DNA of 64,000 nucleotides. It comes from Cladochytrium replicatum. Lineage: Eukaryota; Chytridiomycota; Chytridiomycetes; Cladochytriales; Cladochytriaceae. Made by a program: the position numbers and the translations under genes. This document shows positions 47,345 to 57,356 of the stretch, piece after piece; position 1 is the stretch's first letter, and each line of letters opens with the position of its first letter. The stretch is taken from the NCBI GenBank assembly GCA_025526935.1, contig JAHLKD010000014.1, positions 608,886-672,885 of the forward strand, in the 5' to 3' direction. The notes beneath the pieces are model-generated. The model saw only the letters and a list, made by a program, of their open reading frames with translations, was not told where the DNA came from and ran no database searches.

Positions 47345-49780
47345 ATGGACGCCGCCTTTGTTAAACCAAAGCGTAAGGCAGCGTCCGACGCAAGCCAAAG
47401 ACTAGTGGACAGTCATCCGCTTGACACACGGAAGCGAAGTCTGCCAGCCCCCCAAATTTCAGAGGCGTCCAGCGAGGGGAACATCATGCAGGACAAACGC
47501 AGACGTGTATCAGGACACTGTGGCAACAACAGCGCTCGAGAGCCGAGCTCCACATCTTCTTCCAATGACTCCAGCGAGTTGGGCCCGGCTTCTCAGCATG
47601 CACCACAGCTTCCTGCCGACGTTAGTTTTGCTGACTCTTCAGTGCGACAGGAGCCTGCAGCTGGATCAGTTCAACCATCAATGCTTTCATCAGACGCAGA
47701 TGTTGATAGCATGTCGGACTGTAGAGGTAGTCGAGGCGGCATAGCGAAGGATTACTATAAGGTTGATAATGGTCTGAGAACATGTTTGGTTGCGAAATGC
47801 AAGTGGAGCCAGAAGGTCGATAAGACGGGATCAACAAAAAACTTCCTCCGGCATCTGAAAAACCACCATGGAAGTATTGCCAGGTCGCTTGGACTGTTGG
47901 ACATCGTCCCCAAGGGACAACAGACATTGAATTTCGGCTCGCAGGAGAAGGAGCAAAACTTTGTGTTCAATCCAGAGGTAGCGTGGCGGTCGATTTTGGA
48001 CTGGATTGCTGCAGACAATCAGGCTTTTACTGTTGTGGAGAACGAGTTCTTTGTCAGCATGCTGAAGACTTTTCAGCCAAACTATACACCAAAGACGGCA
48101 AAAGCAGTGAAGCAAAAGGAGATGGATCTTTACGATAGGCAGAAGGAGCTCATTAAAGGTCTGATTGTTGGTTCGCCTTCAAAAGTATCAATAACAGCTG
48201 ACTGTTGGACATCGAAGAACCAGATTTCTTTTCTTGGAATTACTGCCCACTTCATCACGAAAGAATGGGAGCCGCAGGACTTGCTGCTGCAGATGATTCC
48301 GATGGTTGGAAAGCATGAAGGCGTCGCCATGGCTAGTCAGCTTGTCAAGTGTCTGGATGAATTTGGCATGCTATCGGGTGAACGCTTATTGTGCATTACA
48401 ACCGACAACGGTTCAAACAACTTTACCATGAGTGCTAAGCTGGAGACGCTCTTGGAAGATAGGGAGATTGCGTGGTCTGCAGAAACTCAACACATGCGGT
48501 GTATGGCACACATTATCAATCTTGCAGCAAAGGATTTTATCGATACATTCGCGCCCGCAGGGGACACAGTCGCAAATGACGATAACTCCGGCGTTAATGT
48601 CATAAACCTTCTTCGACGGCTAGTCAGAGGAATCCGGTCTTCCCCAAAACGACGAAGCTCATTTATTGATTCGTGCCGATTTGTGAAACTGGTTCCTCTA
48701 TTACCAATTATCGATGTGACAACTCGCTGGAATAGCACGTTCTATATGGTCAAACGAGCCTTACAGCTACGAGAGGCAATGGACAAAATATGCTGGATTG
48801 AAGATTCTTTGAAAGATTGGTCAATAAATCCAAAGCAATGGGAGGTCCTACAGAAGATCCGGGATGGTTTGAGTGTTTTCGAGGTTATATCAAAGGCAAT
48901 CGAAGGGTCTAGATATCCAACACTTCCGCTTGTTATTCCATTTTACAACGATCTTATCGATCAACTGGAGGACCTAGAGGATGCAGAATTAGATGAAACT
49001 TTCACCAAAGCATTTCGAAATGCACTAGGTAAGCTGAGAATATATTACTCAATCGCTAAGAGCCCGTGTTTAGCAGTTGCTACGGTACTCGATCCTCGTT
49101 TTAAGGATCAATATTATCGATTTTCAAAGGCTTGGGAGAAAGATGTAGGAAGGGATCAGGTCACCCTAGTGCGGAAAGTCTGGGAGGAATCGTATAAGTC
49201 ACGGAAAATCAAGAACAGTGGTGCCGATGTTTTTGGAAACACGCCAGAACGTCGACACGATTCGAGCGGAGCTTCCGGTGATAGACAGAAAAAAACGGAC
49301 GCTGAACGCTTGAGAGCCATTAGATCCGTTTTCATCTGGCAAGAAGAGATTCCTGAGGAAAAAGATGAGCTGGATCGCTATCTTGGCGATCAGGTACTCC
49401 GCGGTATTGATTCTGATGGGAAGCCAATCAATATTATGGACTGGTGGAAGACCGTTGGAAGTGTGAACTTTCCAGCCCTAAGCCAGATGGCAATGGACTA
49501 TTTAGGAATACCAGCAACAAGCGCTCCAGTCGAACGAAAGTTTTCAGCCGGGGTTGATTTGGTACCTGCAACTCGCAACCGCCTTGCTCCAAGAACAATA
49601 AATGCGTTGATGTGCCGTCATGACTGGTTGCATCAATTGAGTGCTGAAGAACCGTTCAAAAATGATTCCCTAGATTCAAAAAGTGATGTTAGTGAGGATT
49701 TTGTAAAGGTGCATAATTTTGGCGAGGATTTTGATGTGGTATTAGAGTTGGAAGCAACTGATGATAACCCACTCTTTTAA
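47345..49780 (+). CDS. hAT superfamily transposase with BED zinc finger, intact
   Basis: Single ORF of 811 aa starting MDAAFVKPKRKA with a basic, Ser-rich N-terminus. BED finger near residues 145-180: CLVAKCKW, then NFLRHLKNHH (C-x4-C..H-x3/4-H pattern). The RNase H-like catalytic region shows TADCWTSKNQISFLGITAHF (first Asp), LLCITTDNGSNNF (second Asp) and MRCMAHIINLAAKDF. The large helical insertion follows, then the hAT C-terminal dimerisation block: LDRYLGDQV, MDWWKTVGSVNFPALSQMAM and IPATSAPVERKFS with the third catalytic Glu, then LAPRTINALMCRHDWL. Length and motifs are those of a full-length active-type transposase, with no stops or frameshifts. Confidence 0.96.
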   Translation: MDAAFVKPKRKAASDASQRLVDSHPLDTRKRSLPAPQISEASSEGNIMQDKRRRVSGHCGNNSAREPSSTSSSNDSSELGPASQHAPQLPADVSFADSSVRQEPAAGSVQPSMLSSDADVDSMSDCRGSRGGIAKDYYKVDNGLRTCLVAKCKWSQKVDKTGSTKNFLRHLKNHHGSIARSLGLLDIVPKGQQTLNFGSQEKEQNFVFNPEVAWRSILDWIAADNQAFTVVENEFFVSMLKTFQPNYTPKTAKAVKQKEMDLYDRQKELIKGLIVGSPSKVSITADCWTSKNQISFLGITAHFITKEWEPQDLLLQMIPMVGKHEGVAMASQLVKCLDEFGMLSGERLLCITTDNGSNNFTMSAKLETLLEDREIAWSAETQHMRCMAHIINLAAKDFIDTFAPAGDTVANDDNSGVNVINLLRRLVRGIRSSPKRRSSFIDSCRFVKLVPLLPIIDVTTRWNSTFYMVKRALQLREAMDKICWIEDSLKDWSINPKQWEVLQKIRDGLSVFEVISKAIEGSRYPTLPLVIPFYNDLIDQLEDLEDAELDETFTKAFRNALGKLRIYYSIAKSPCLAVATVLDPRFKDQYYRFSKAWEKDVGRDQVTLVRKVWEESYKSRKIKNSGADVFGNTPERRHDSSGASGDRQKKTDAERLRAIRSVFIWQEEIPEEKDELDRYLGDQVLRGIDSDGKPINIMDWWKTVGSVNFPALSQMAMDYLGIPATSAPVERKFSAGVDLVPATRNRLAPRTINALMCRHDWLHQLSAEEPFKNDSLDSKSDVSEDFVKVHNFGEDFDVVLELEATDDNPLF

Positions 49781-49837
49781 ATATAAATTGTTGTTTAGAC
49801 TGTTCATGTGTTGAAGTACCGTCCAGGAGTTGAGAAA

Positions 49838-51413
49838 GCGACCGCCTGGACAGAATCCTATTACAAGTAGTATTTGTAGAGAGGTTGGTTGTACTTGATC
49901 GAGATCAGTGAAGTATCAGTGAAGTACCGTCAATGAGTTGAGAAAGTGTCTGGGTGGACAGAATCTTATTGCTAGTAACATTATTAGAGAGGTTAGCTGT
50001 ACTTGATAGAGATCGCTGAAGTACCGTCAATGAGTTGAGAAAGTGTCCGGGTGGACAGAATCCTATTGCTAGTAACATTGATAGAGAGGTTAGTTGTATT
50101 GGGTAGAGATCACTGAAGTACCGTCAATGAGTTGAGAAAGTGTCCGGGTGGACAGAATCCTATTGCTAGTAGTATTTGTAGAGAGGTTAGCTGTACCTGA
50201 TAGAGATTACTGAAGTACCGTCAATGAGTTGAGAAAGTGTCCGGGTGGACAGAATCGTATTGCTAGTAACATTGATAGAGAGGTTAGCTGTATTGGGTAG
50301 AGATAACTGAAGTACGTCAATGAGTTGAGAAAGTGTCCGGGTGGACAGAATCTTATTGCTAGTAACATTGATAGAGATGTTAGTTTGTACTTGATAGAGA
50401 TCACTCAAGTACCGTCAATGAGTTAAGAAAGTGTCCGGGTGGACAGAATCTTATTGCTAGTAACATTGATAGAGAGGTTAGCTGTACTTGATAGAGATCA
50501 CTGAAGTACGTCAATGAGTTGAGAAAGTGTCCGGGTGGACAGAATCGTATTGCTAGTAACATTGATAGAGAGGTTAGTTGTATTGGGTAGAGATCACTGA
50601 AGTACCGTCAATGAGTTGAGAAAGTGTCCGGGTGGACAGAATCCTATTGCTAGTAGTATTTGTAGAGAGGTTAGCTGTACCTGATAGAGATTACTGAAGT
50701 ACCGTCAATGAGTTGAGAAAGTGTCCGGGTGGACAGAATCGTATTGCTAGTAACATTGATAGAGAGGTTAGCTGTATTGGGTAGAGATAACTGAAGTACG
50801 TCAATGAGTTGAGAAAGTGTCCGGGTGGACAGAATCTTATTGCTAGTAACATTGATAGAGATGTTAGTTTGTACTTGATAGAGATCACTCAAGTACCGTC
50901 AATGAGTTAAGAAAGTGTCCGGGTGGACAGAATCTTATTGCTAGTAACATTGATAGAGAGGTTAGCTGTACTTGATAGAGATCACTGAAGTACCGTCAAT
51001 GAGTTGAGAAAGTGTCCGGGTGGACATAATTTTATTGCTAGTAACATTGATAGAGATGTTAGTTGTACTTGATAGAGATCACTCAAGTACCGTCAATGAG
51101 TTAAGAAAGTGTCCGGGTGGACAGAATCTTATTGCTAGTAACATTGATAGAGAGGTTAGTTGTATTGGGTAGAGATCACTGAAGTACGTCAATGAGTTGA
51201 GAAAGTGTCCGGGTGGACAGAATCGTATTGCTAGTAACATTGATAGAGAGGTTAGTTGTATTGGGTAGAGATCACTGAAGTACCGTCAATGAGTTGAGAA
51301 AGTGTCCGGGTGGACAGAATCCTATTGCTAGTAGTATTTGTAGAGAGGTTAGCTGTACCTGATAGAGATTACTGAAGTACCGTCAATGAGTTGAGAAAGT
51401 GTCCGGGTGGACA
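49838..51413 (-). repeat. Right tandem array, 17 units, reverse orientation, with 484-bp higher-order period
   Basis: TGTCCGGGTGGACA or variants start at 49839 (degenerate), 49947, 50044, 50141, 50238, 50334, 50432, 50528, 50625, 50722, 50818, 50916, 51013, 51110, 51206, 51303 and 51400. Unit variants recur with a period of 484 bp (five units): 50044/50528, 50141/50625, 50238/50722, 50334/50818 and 50432/50916. The translated stretches 50187-50408 and 50671-50892 are identical, showing a recent block duplication. The unit nearest the transposase is the most diverged. Confidence 0.95.
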
Positions 51414-51464
51414 GAAATCTGGGAGACTGAGTGTCACTGTGTCTGTCTGGGTAGAATAGGATTC

Positions 51465-51690
51465 TGTCCCCCCGGACACTTTCTCAACTCATTGACGGTA
51501 CTTCAGTAATTTCTATCAGGTACAGCTAACCTCTCTATTAATGTTACTAGCAATAAGATTCTGTCCACCCGGACACTTTCTCAACTCATTGACGGTACTT
51601 CAGTGATCTCTATCAAGTACAGCTAACCTCTCTATCAATTTTACTAGCAATAAGATTTCTGTCCACCCGGACAGAATCCTCTCTATCAAT
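51465..51690 (+). repeat. Three forward units after an orientation switch
   Basis: Palindromes at 51465 (variant CCCC), 51562 and 51660. Orientation returns to that of the left array. The last unit is a hybrid: GTCCACCCGGACAGAATCC joins the forward palindrome to sequence that follows it in reverse units. A short non-repeat of about 50 bp (51414-51463) separates this block from the right array. Confidence 0.85.
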
Positions 51691-51840
51691 GTTACTAGCC
51701 AGTTTCTTCCCTAGCTTATTATTATTTTCAGATCGGGTAGAAAACTATAGTGTCAGGGAAGTATTATAGCATACATTCCTGTAACATTCCGGCTAAGAAC
51801 ACCGGGCCAGTATCTTCCCACGACAAACAGTACAAACACC

Positions 51841-52194
51841 ATGCCTCGAACTACAAAGAAGCGAGCGTTAAAACAATCCAGACCATCATCTGAAAGAGAA
51901 TCAAGTGCAGAACCTGTGACTGCACCTGAAACATCTCTGGCATCGGGTTCTGAAGTGGAAGCAGAAGAAGTTGGCCTTGATGTCAAATCGACAGATGTCA
52001 AATCGACAGCTCCTTCAAAGAAACCGGCGCGACGTGGTACTAAAGGGGATGCTGACTATTTGCTCATCGACGGACTCTGTCCTGCTTCAGACATACGACT
52101 TTGGTACCGTTCTGTCCTTAGCAAATGGCCCATAGGTCTGATCTTGACCAAGTCTATGAATTGTTTCCAACATTGTGCTCATGCAACGAAATAA
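51841..52194 (+). mobile_element. Truncated ORF of a second array-associated element
   Basis: A 117-codon frame starts MPRTTKKRALKQSRPSSERE, is acidic and Ser-rich, and includes APSKKPARRGTKGDADYLL. It begins about 150 bp after the three forward units, a layout similar to array-then-transposase at 47 kb. A diverged copy lies at 21110-21247. It looks like the N-terminus of another transposase, cut off near 52100-52194. No catalytic motif is present. Confidence 0.5.
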
Positions 52195-52261
52195 ACACGG
52201 TCTAATGATATATTAGCTATATACAGCGCAATATGCAAGCGCGACAACGGATCGAGACGCC

Positions 52262-52857
52262 TTAACCGGGTCCGATCTTCGGGAGGTCGTGGTGTTCACT
52301 CATTTGCTCGAGCTTTTCGTTATACTCCTTTAATAACAAATATTCAACCACATACACCTCCTTAAATTCTGAATTGCATTGTTACTTACCGCGACTCTCT
52401 CCTTGTGGGATTTGCTTGCAATTTTAGAAATCATTTCGGCTCTCTGCAAAAGTGCAGACGTTAGAATCACTTTGATTCGCGTACGAAGCTGAAGCGTACC
52501 CTCTTCCTGGACGCTTCCTCAAACTTAAGTTCCGCTGGAGTTTTACGATGTGACGAGGGTTTCTTAGATATGACTACTGGCTCGACCAATGCCGCTGCTG
52601 CTTCTTTAGAAAGGACCTCGAAACTTTCGTCATCTGCCACCATTCCGTCCATTTCTGCTAGAGCCGCCGTAGCAGCAGCGACGGTGAGCTTCTCCTTCTC
52701 ATCGTTCGAGTTTTTCCTAGGATTTTGCTCAGTTCAAAAAAGTGACGTTTCGCAGTACAGTAGGTGTAACATACTTCTTCTTGATACCACCTTTTTTTGC
52801 AGGTGCAAGTCCCTTTAACTTCAGCGAGCCTTTCTGGAAATTATAAGTGTCCTCCAT
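52262..52857 (-). CDS. FAM32A: FAM32A-like protein
   Basis: Exons: MEDTYNFQ (ATG 52855-52857), KGSLKLKGLAPAKKGGIKKK, then KEKLTVAAATAALAEMDG, HRKTPAELKFEEASRKR, and after further introns ISKIASKSHKERVAEYNEKL and EQMSEHHDLPKIGPG, stop at 52262. Human FAM32A has the same ends and core (QKGPLKLKG, DKRTPAQAAFEKMQEKR, SKTHKQRVEDFNRHLDTLTE, HYDIPKVS). In human it is a spliceosome (C*/P complex) factor that helps position the 3' splice site. Splice joins are approximate. Confidence 0.88.
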
Positions 52858-52918
52858 TATTCAACAGTCAAAAATTAAAAAAAGGCTGTTTTTTGTGGCA
52901 CGTAGTTGTGTCAGCTGA

Positions 52919-53110
52919 TCAGTTGCCACGCACCAACAGCTGAACAATAGGAGCGTCGAATTTCGGTGGGGACACAAAAACATTGATCTCAAAGCTCTCG
53001 GGTATGCTTGCTATGGCATGCTCTATTGAATGTATAGCCTGGCTTACCTTTGGATGTCTGCGATAGGTATCTTCAAAGGGAGCCAACGAACCATCTGCCC
53101 CTTCTTCCAA
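52919..53110 (-). CDS. Small hypothetical protein
   Basis: A 63-codon frame, MEEGADGSLAPFEDTYRRHP then VSQAIHSIEHAIASIPESFE and INVFVSPPKFDAPIVQLLVR. It looks protein-like (helix then strand) and sits between FAM32A and SEC2 in a compact region. No family recognised; an upstream exon is possible. Its start is 83 bp from the divergent SEC2 start. Confidence 0.4.
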   Translation of the reverse strand: MEEGADGSLAPFEDTYRRHPKVSQAIHSIEHAIASIPESFEINVFVSPPKFDAPIVQLLVRGN

Positions 53111-53113
53111 AAG

Positions 53114-53139
53114 CCATCAGCCATCAGCCATCAGCCATC
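53114..53139 (+). repeat. Short direct repeat (CATCAGC)n ahead of SEC2
   Basis: A seven-base unit, CATCAGC, is repeated about three and a half times in the 83-bp spacer between the small hypothetical ORF and SEC2, a likely promoter area. Confidence 0.85.
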
Positions 53140-53192
53140 AGATTGCTCTTCTCTTCAAAGGAACAGGAAAAGAGTGACCTTTTTCACTTCCA

Positions 53193-55238
53193 ATGAACTT
53201 CAACCCCGCTCTTTTGGTCGGAAAACATCCTTCATTGTACGGTGCACCCACAGGAACTCTGGAGAGGAGGTCATCCGGGAGCGCTATTGACCGGCCCACA
53301 ACCACATCGCCCGAACCATCTGAAGACAGCGCTGACCGAATCGCGTCCTTGCGGAATAAACTTCAGGCGGTTTCTGTCAAACACGTTACTAAAAGGGCGT
53401 CAGTTACGTTTTCAGCTTCGGGTTCTCCAACAACTGCATCGTGCAACTCGTCGTTTTCCGATTCGACCATGAATGTACCAGCCGCGGAAGCCGGAAGAGC
53501 TGTGCCAGGGACTCCACCTCCTTCGGCCGTTTCAATTGAGTCGCCCGAACGCCGACCCTCCATCATAGAGCGAGAGCCAGACCCAGAGTGTGCTTGCCAG
53601 AAAGTCTTGGCGGGTTCAGAATCGACGAATTGCAAGCTATGCCTAGGGACTCTCAAACCCGTTGTGGATTTGCAGTCGGCACGCGATAAATTGTTGAGCG
53701 ACTTGGAAAAATCGCGCCAGAAACTCCTATCCTCTTCGAAGCGTGAAGACGAAACTACTTTCGAGATGTCTCGGCTTCGTGGACGTGTGGATGAATTGGA
53801 GGAAGAAGTATCTCGACGGCGAAGGGAGCTTGAAAACACTCAGCGGGATTTGCAATCCATGGGTGAAAAACTTGTTGATGAGATCGAAAGGCGTGCAGAG
53901 CTTCAAGCATCGAAGGAGGCCGTACAAGATGAATTGGAAGAGCTTACGAAATCATTGTTTGAAGAGGCAAATAACTTGGTTGCCACGGAAGCAAGAGCTA
54001 GAGATGCGCATGAACGCAGAGAAAAGTCACTGGAGCAACAACTAGAAGACACAAAGCATCAACTTGCTCTGGAGAGAGCACAGTTGAAAGAACTTCGGAC
54101 TCGACTGGAAGAGCAGCGCCATGCCGAGGATAATGACGCCTCGACATTTGACTTGAGTAAACGTGAGAGTATTTCGTTGGAGGCAATGAGTGGTGGTGAC
54201 CCGGTGGAAGCTTTGCTGCTAAGCCTTCAGGATTCGATTGACCCACTTCTTCTGAGTGGTTTCGAATCTTTCCTTCAGCTCGCTCAGACTGCTAAGCTCA
54301 GCAAGATCCACTCAATTCCATTCATGAAAAATGCGCTCGAAGACGACGTCGAGCCGTGCCTGCGGTTTGGGGGAAACCCTCGATCTTCAACAACCAAGCT
54401 AATTGACAGCATTGTTCGTAACATGTGTTTCGTGGACGAACTCTCCCCAGCACAGCAGTCCGCTTTAGAGCGTGTTTTATCGGGAGGAACAGCAGGCGAC
54501 ATTCAGATACCTGTTTCTCCGTTTGAGTTCCAAGTTAAGCGTGATGCTGTGGACGCTTTAGATCCGTGGGGTCCACGTCCACCAGCAACTTGGTCGCTGT
54601 TCAGTAGGACCGTGATCGAGCGCTTTACTAAATGGGGCACGGGCTCTTCATCGACGACCAGCACGGCAACCCCTACACCAAGTGCGTCACCAAACAACGC
54701 TGGAGGAGTAACTGCGGGCACTGTTGCAACTAATACTTCAGTGCTTCACTGTTCAACTTGTGGACGACTTCAGGGAATCCCAAAGTATCAGTTCCGTGTT
54801 TCAGATCTCTCCGATGACATTTGGGTACCCATCTGTCAACACTGCCGCGATCGTCTGGTTGCCGTTTGTGAGTTCTACAATTTTGTTCGCCACGTACGAC
54901 AGGGGCTTTACGCAACGAGGCTCGTCGGAGAGCTATTTGTTGAAGTGCTTTCCCTCAAACGCAAGATGTTTTACGCCCGCATCGGGTCCGCGAACCCTGC
55001 TCTTTTCAACGAGCGCGGATGGGGACGACTTAAGCCGCTCAAGCTTGAACTCGGGGGCACAACAGTTGGAAAAATTGTCGGGCGATTGGGGCAAGGAAGC
55101 GGGGATGATAGGAGCAGTGTTGCCAGCGATGTGACGGCGACAGAGACGGGACAAGCGACGGTTGTCACAGCGACGCCACAACGACAGCCGACGATGGTGG
55201 TCAGTTCTCCCACTGGCTTCCTCGCTTTGACCCGATAA
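53193..55238 (+). CDS. SEC2: Sec2/Rabin-type Rab guanine-nucleotide exchange factor
   Basis: Single exon, 681 aa. A disordered N-terminus (MNFNPALLVGKHPSLYGAP) is followed by a Cys motif (CACQKVL, NCKLCLGTLKP). The coiled-coil Sec2p domain, residues about 165-310, contains the family core EELTKSLFEEANNLVATEAR. The C-terminal domain is also typical of Rabin/Sec2: CSTCGRLQG, RVSDLSDDIWVPICQHCRDR and VAVCEFYNFVRHVRQGLY, ending in a Thr-rich tail. Sec2 activates the Rab8/Sec4 GTPase on secretory vesicles at the exocyst step; in zoosporic cells the homolog also serves ciliogenesis. An in-frame earlier start is not seen. Confidence 0.9.
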   Translation: MNFNPALLVGKHPSLYGAPTGTLERRSSGSAIDRPTTTSPEPSEDSADRIASLRNKLQAVSVKHVTKRASVTFSASGSPTTASCNSSFSDSTMNVPAAEAGRAVPGTPPPSAVSIESPERRPSIIEREPDPECACQKVLAGSESTNCKLCLGTLKPVVDLQSARDKLLSDLEKSRQKLLSSSKREDETTFEMSRLRGRVDELEEEVSRRRRELENTQRDLQSMGEKLVDEIERRAELQASKEAVQDELEELTKSLFEEANNLVATEARARDAHERREKSLEQQLEDTKHQLALERAQLKELRTRLEEQRHAEDNDASTFDLSKRESISLEAMSGGDPVEALLLSLQDSIDPLLLSGFESFLQLAQTAKLSKIHSIPFMKNALEDDVEPCLRFGGNPRSSTTKLIDSIVRNMCFVDELSPAQQSALERVLSGGTAGDIQIPVSPFEFQVKRDAVDALDPWGPRPPATWSLFSRTVIERFTKWGTGSSSTTSTATPTPSASPNNAGGVTAGTVATNTSVLHCSTCGRLQGIPKYQFRVSDLSDDIWVPICQHCRDRLVAVCEFYNFVRHVRQGLYATRLVGELFVEVLSLKRKMFYARIGSANPALFNERGWGRLKPLKLELGGTTVGKIVGRLGQGSGDDRSSVASDVTATETGQATVVTATPQRQPTMVVSSPTGFLALTR

Positions 55239-55700
55239 GTTGCACTGATGCATCTCACTTTTCGTGTGTTGTGAGCAGAAACCCTCTTTTTTTGTTGTCG
55301 CACGCAAACAATGCTAGTATTTGTACTTTACTGTATTTGTTCACTTTTTTTCGTTTCGCTTTATTCTCTAAGATTTACAGAGTAACAGCTGTGTTCCGTT
55401 TCACCATTGAACTGGCGGACAAGTTCCAATTTTTTCTTTCCCCTTCGTTTTTTTGCTTTTTTGCTGCAACAACACATTATTCACACGACTATCAACATTT
55501 GCTTTCTTGATTTCGTTTACTCATTTTAGAACCTCTGTATGTTGGAGTGTCGTTGCATAACTATCTAACACGTTTATCACTTAAGCGCCGAACGGATAGC
55601 TCGATTGATAAACAGTATAAATGTGTTGTGAGCAACGGCAATCTCTTTCATCCTGGTGTTCTTGCACCATCCCGGCATAATCATTTTTTACTGATGAATT
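55239..55700. other. Intergenic between convergent SEC2 and FMN1, nothing recognised
   Basis: T-rich DNA with several poly-T runs (55287, 55345, 55430-55460) that fit 3' untranslated regions of both genes. Confidence 0.45.
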
Positions 55701-56351
55701 TCATGGATTCTTGGGCAAGAGGAACGAGTCGTTCTTCAGTGCATCGTATGCTGGTCGTTTCAAGCAATTTTGGGCGACCTCGATATCTTTGTTGATATCA
55801 GCAATCAGTGCATCTGATAAAAATCAACATTATGGACGGAAGTACACATGTTGTCATATCAAACTCACCTAGACTTGTGTAGTTTTGCTCTGGTCGGATG
55901 TAACCTGTCACAATAACACGGAGCTCTTCGCCATAGAAATCGGCGTGGAACTTATTGATAATATGAACTTCCTAAAGGACGAGACTAAGAAAAAGAGATT
56001 GCAAACGAATGCCAACATACTGCAGAGCGCTTCTCGTTTTTGTAGTACGGATTCCAGCCAAAACTCATCACCATTGGCCAAACAATATGAGAAGAGCCGA
56101 CGGACGACCAGCCATAGTAAATCCCCGTCTCCATGACGTTCCCTGCTTCGCATGCGGCTGCTTCAGGTAGGTTTGCTGCATGGGAAAACATCTTTGAGCG
56201 AAAAGTCAGCAGTGAACCTCAAGTTCGTACCAGTGGGAATTCCAAGCTCTTTGCTCCCGCGTCCGAATCCTTTGCTGACTTCTCCCTTAAGGTACACCGG
56301 ATACGGTGACTGCGGTGCCTCTGGGCCGCAAATATCTTCCCGCACGAACAT
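55701..56351 (-). CDS. FMN1: Riboflavin kinase
   Basis: Four exons. Exon 1: [20 protein letters not shown], then [20 protein letters not shown], where the GxGRGSKxLGxPTAN motif binds ATP/Mg; the split Ala codon uses intron GTACGA..CATGCAG. Exon 2: [28 protein letters not shown] and [14 protein letters not shown]. Exon 3: [20 protein letters not shown] and [12 protein letters not shown], with the catalytic Glu of FYGEEL. Exon 4: [20 protein letters not shown], ending LPKNP, stop at 55701. It makes FMN from riboflavin and ATP. About 150 aa, usual size. An upstream in-frame extension to 56375 is possible. Confidence 0.95.
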
Positions 56352-57356
56352 TTGCTTGTCACTGCGCCATTCCACTTGTCAGTGACGTTGCGAGAATCTG
56401 CATGAGAAGCATGCCCAGCGTGCGGGAGTGGCGAGGATAACGTATGGATCAATAGCGACTTTGAGGATCGTTTCGAGCAGGAAAACAATGTGAATGTTGC
56501 TGCACTATTTACACAGACATTCTTCAGTGATTGGAAGCTTGTATGAGGCCCCCTGTAAGTGAATAAAGCATTACCATCATTCCATTCAGCCTCGTTTTTG
56601 ACTGGTCTCTTCATCCGCTAACGTTTCGGCATCGCTGTCTGCCGGGCGACTAGACGTGTGCAAGATCACTGCCATACTCGTTGCTTCCACGATAGAAACC
56701 AGCTGTTCAAAAGCATGATAAGCACCGGACTTGTTTTGATAATACGAAACGGTATCCATTACCTTTTGCGATGAACATGTGAAGAGTTAAAAAAGGGGAT
56801 ATATTTGTGGAACCTGCGGAACGTGCAGAGGTTATCCCCACCAACGTCTGAATGATTTCGATTTCATCATGGTCCTGATCACCCTCAGGAATAAGATTCT
56901 GAAAGGGATAGAAATTCCATCGGTATAGTTTGTGGACTACAAACAACCTATTTTGCTCATCTTCGGGTTTACCAGGATGGTTCACCATTCGACGATTCGG
57001 AAGCGTATCACTGATTCCGTCGCTACTAAGGCTCCTCAACGGACTGAGATTAAGGAAACTCGTGGCGATGGACGATATGCAAGTGGGTCTGGTTGTGAAC
57101 AAGCTAAGCATTCGCAGTCTCAAACGCAAGAAATTCAGCAAGAGTTGGTCGGAATGCCTCGCCACGGTGGGAAGTGCGTCGTACAGAATACGTCCGGCCA
57201 GAAAGTTACAACCACAAAGATTGAAATCTCACGAAAGCGAGATGGTGTGGCGGAATCAGCAAAAGTAGCTGCAGAAGAGTTGCAACTGGCTGTTGCAAGA
57301 GTACGATATGCGGATTGAAATTCCGCGGCTTCGTGGTCGTTCTACCGGTGCCAGTG
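56352..57356. other. Gap with unassigned frames
   Basis: Open frames on both strands at 56700-57320 give no recognised product. The + strand one (RDGVAESAKVAAEELQLAVA) is moderately protein-like, but has no plausible start or family. Probably decayed DNA. Confidence 0.3.

Larger units (their letters stand above)
46439..51690 (+). mobile_element. BED-hAT transposon between inverted satellite arrays
   Basis: Composite of a left array (46439-47306, forward units), an intact transposase (47345-49780), a right array (49838-51413, reverse units) and three further forward units (51465-51690). The left and right arrays are inverted copies of one about 97-bp unit carrying the palindrome TGTCC-ACCC-GGACA. 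Outer boundaries and the 8-bp target duplication expected for hAT insertion were not found by eye, so the true ends are uncertain. The three forward units probably belong to the second, truncated element. Confidence 0.75.

Noticed and set aside
46403-47405. Open frames with repeated NVTSNKILSTRTLSQLIDVLQ-type peptides in the left array, and the same in 50187-50892
   Set aside because: They arise because the 97-bp unit happens to lack stops in some frames. The peptide period drifts with unit length, both strands give similar frames, and there is no family. Not counted as proteins.
46439-51413. CRISPR-like appearance of the arrays
   Set aside because: The genome is eukaryotic, the whole unit is repeated with no unique spacers, and the repeat is 97 bp. 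It is satellite-like.
46439-51413. Simple 8-bp target site duplication flanking the arrays
   Set aside because: The 8 bp before 46436 and after 51416 do not match by eye, so no insertion boundary is claimed.
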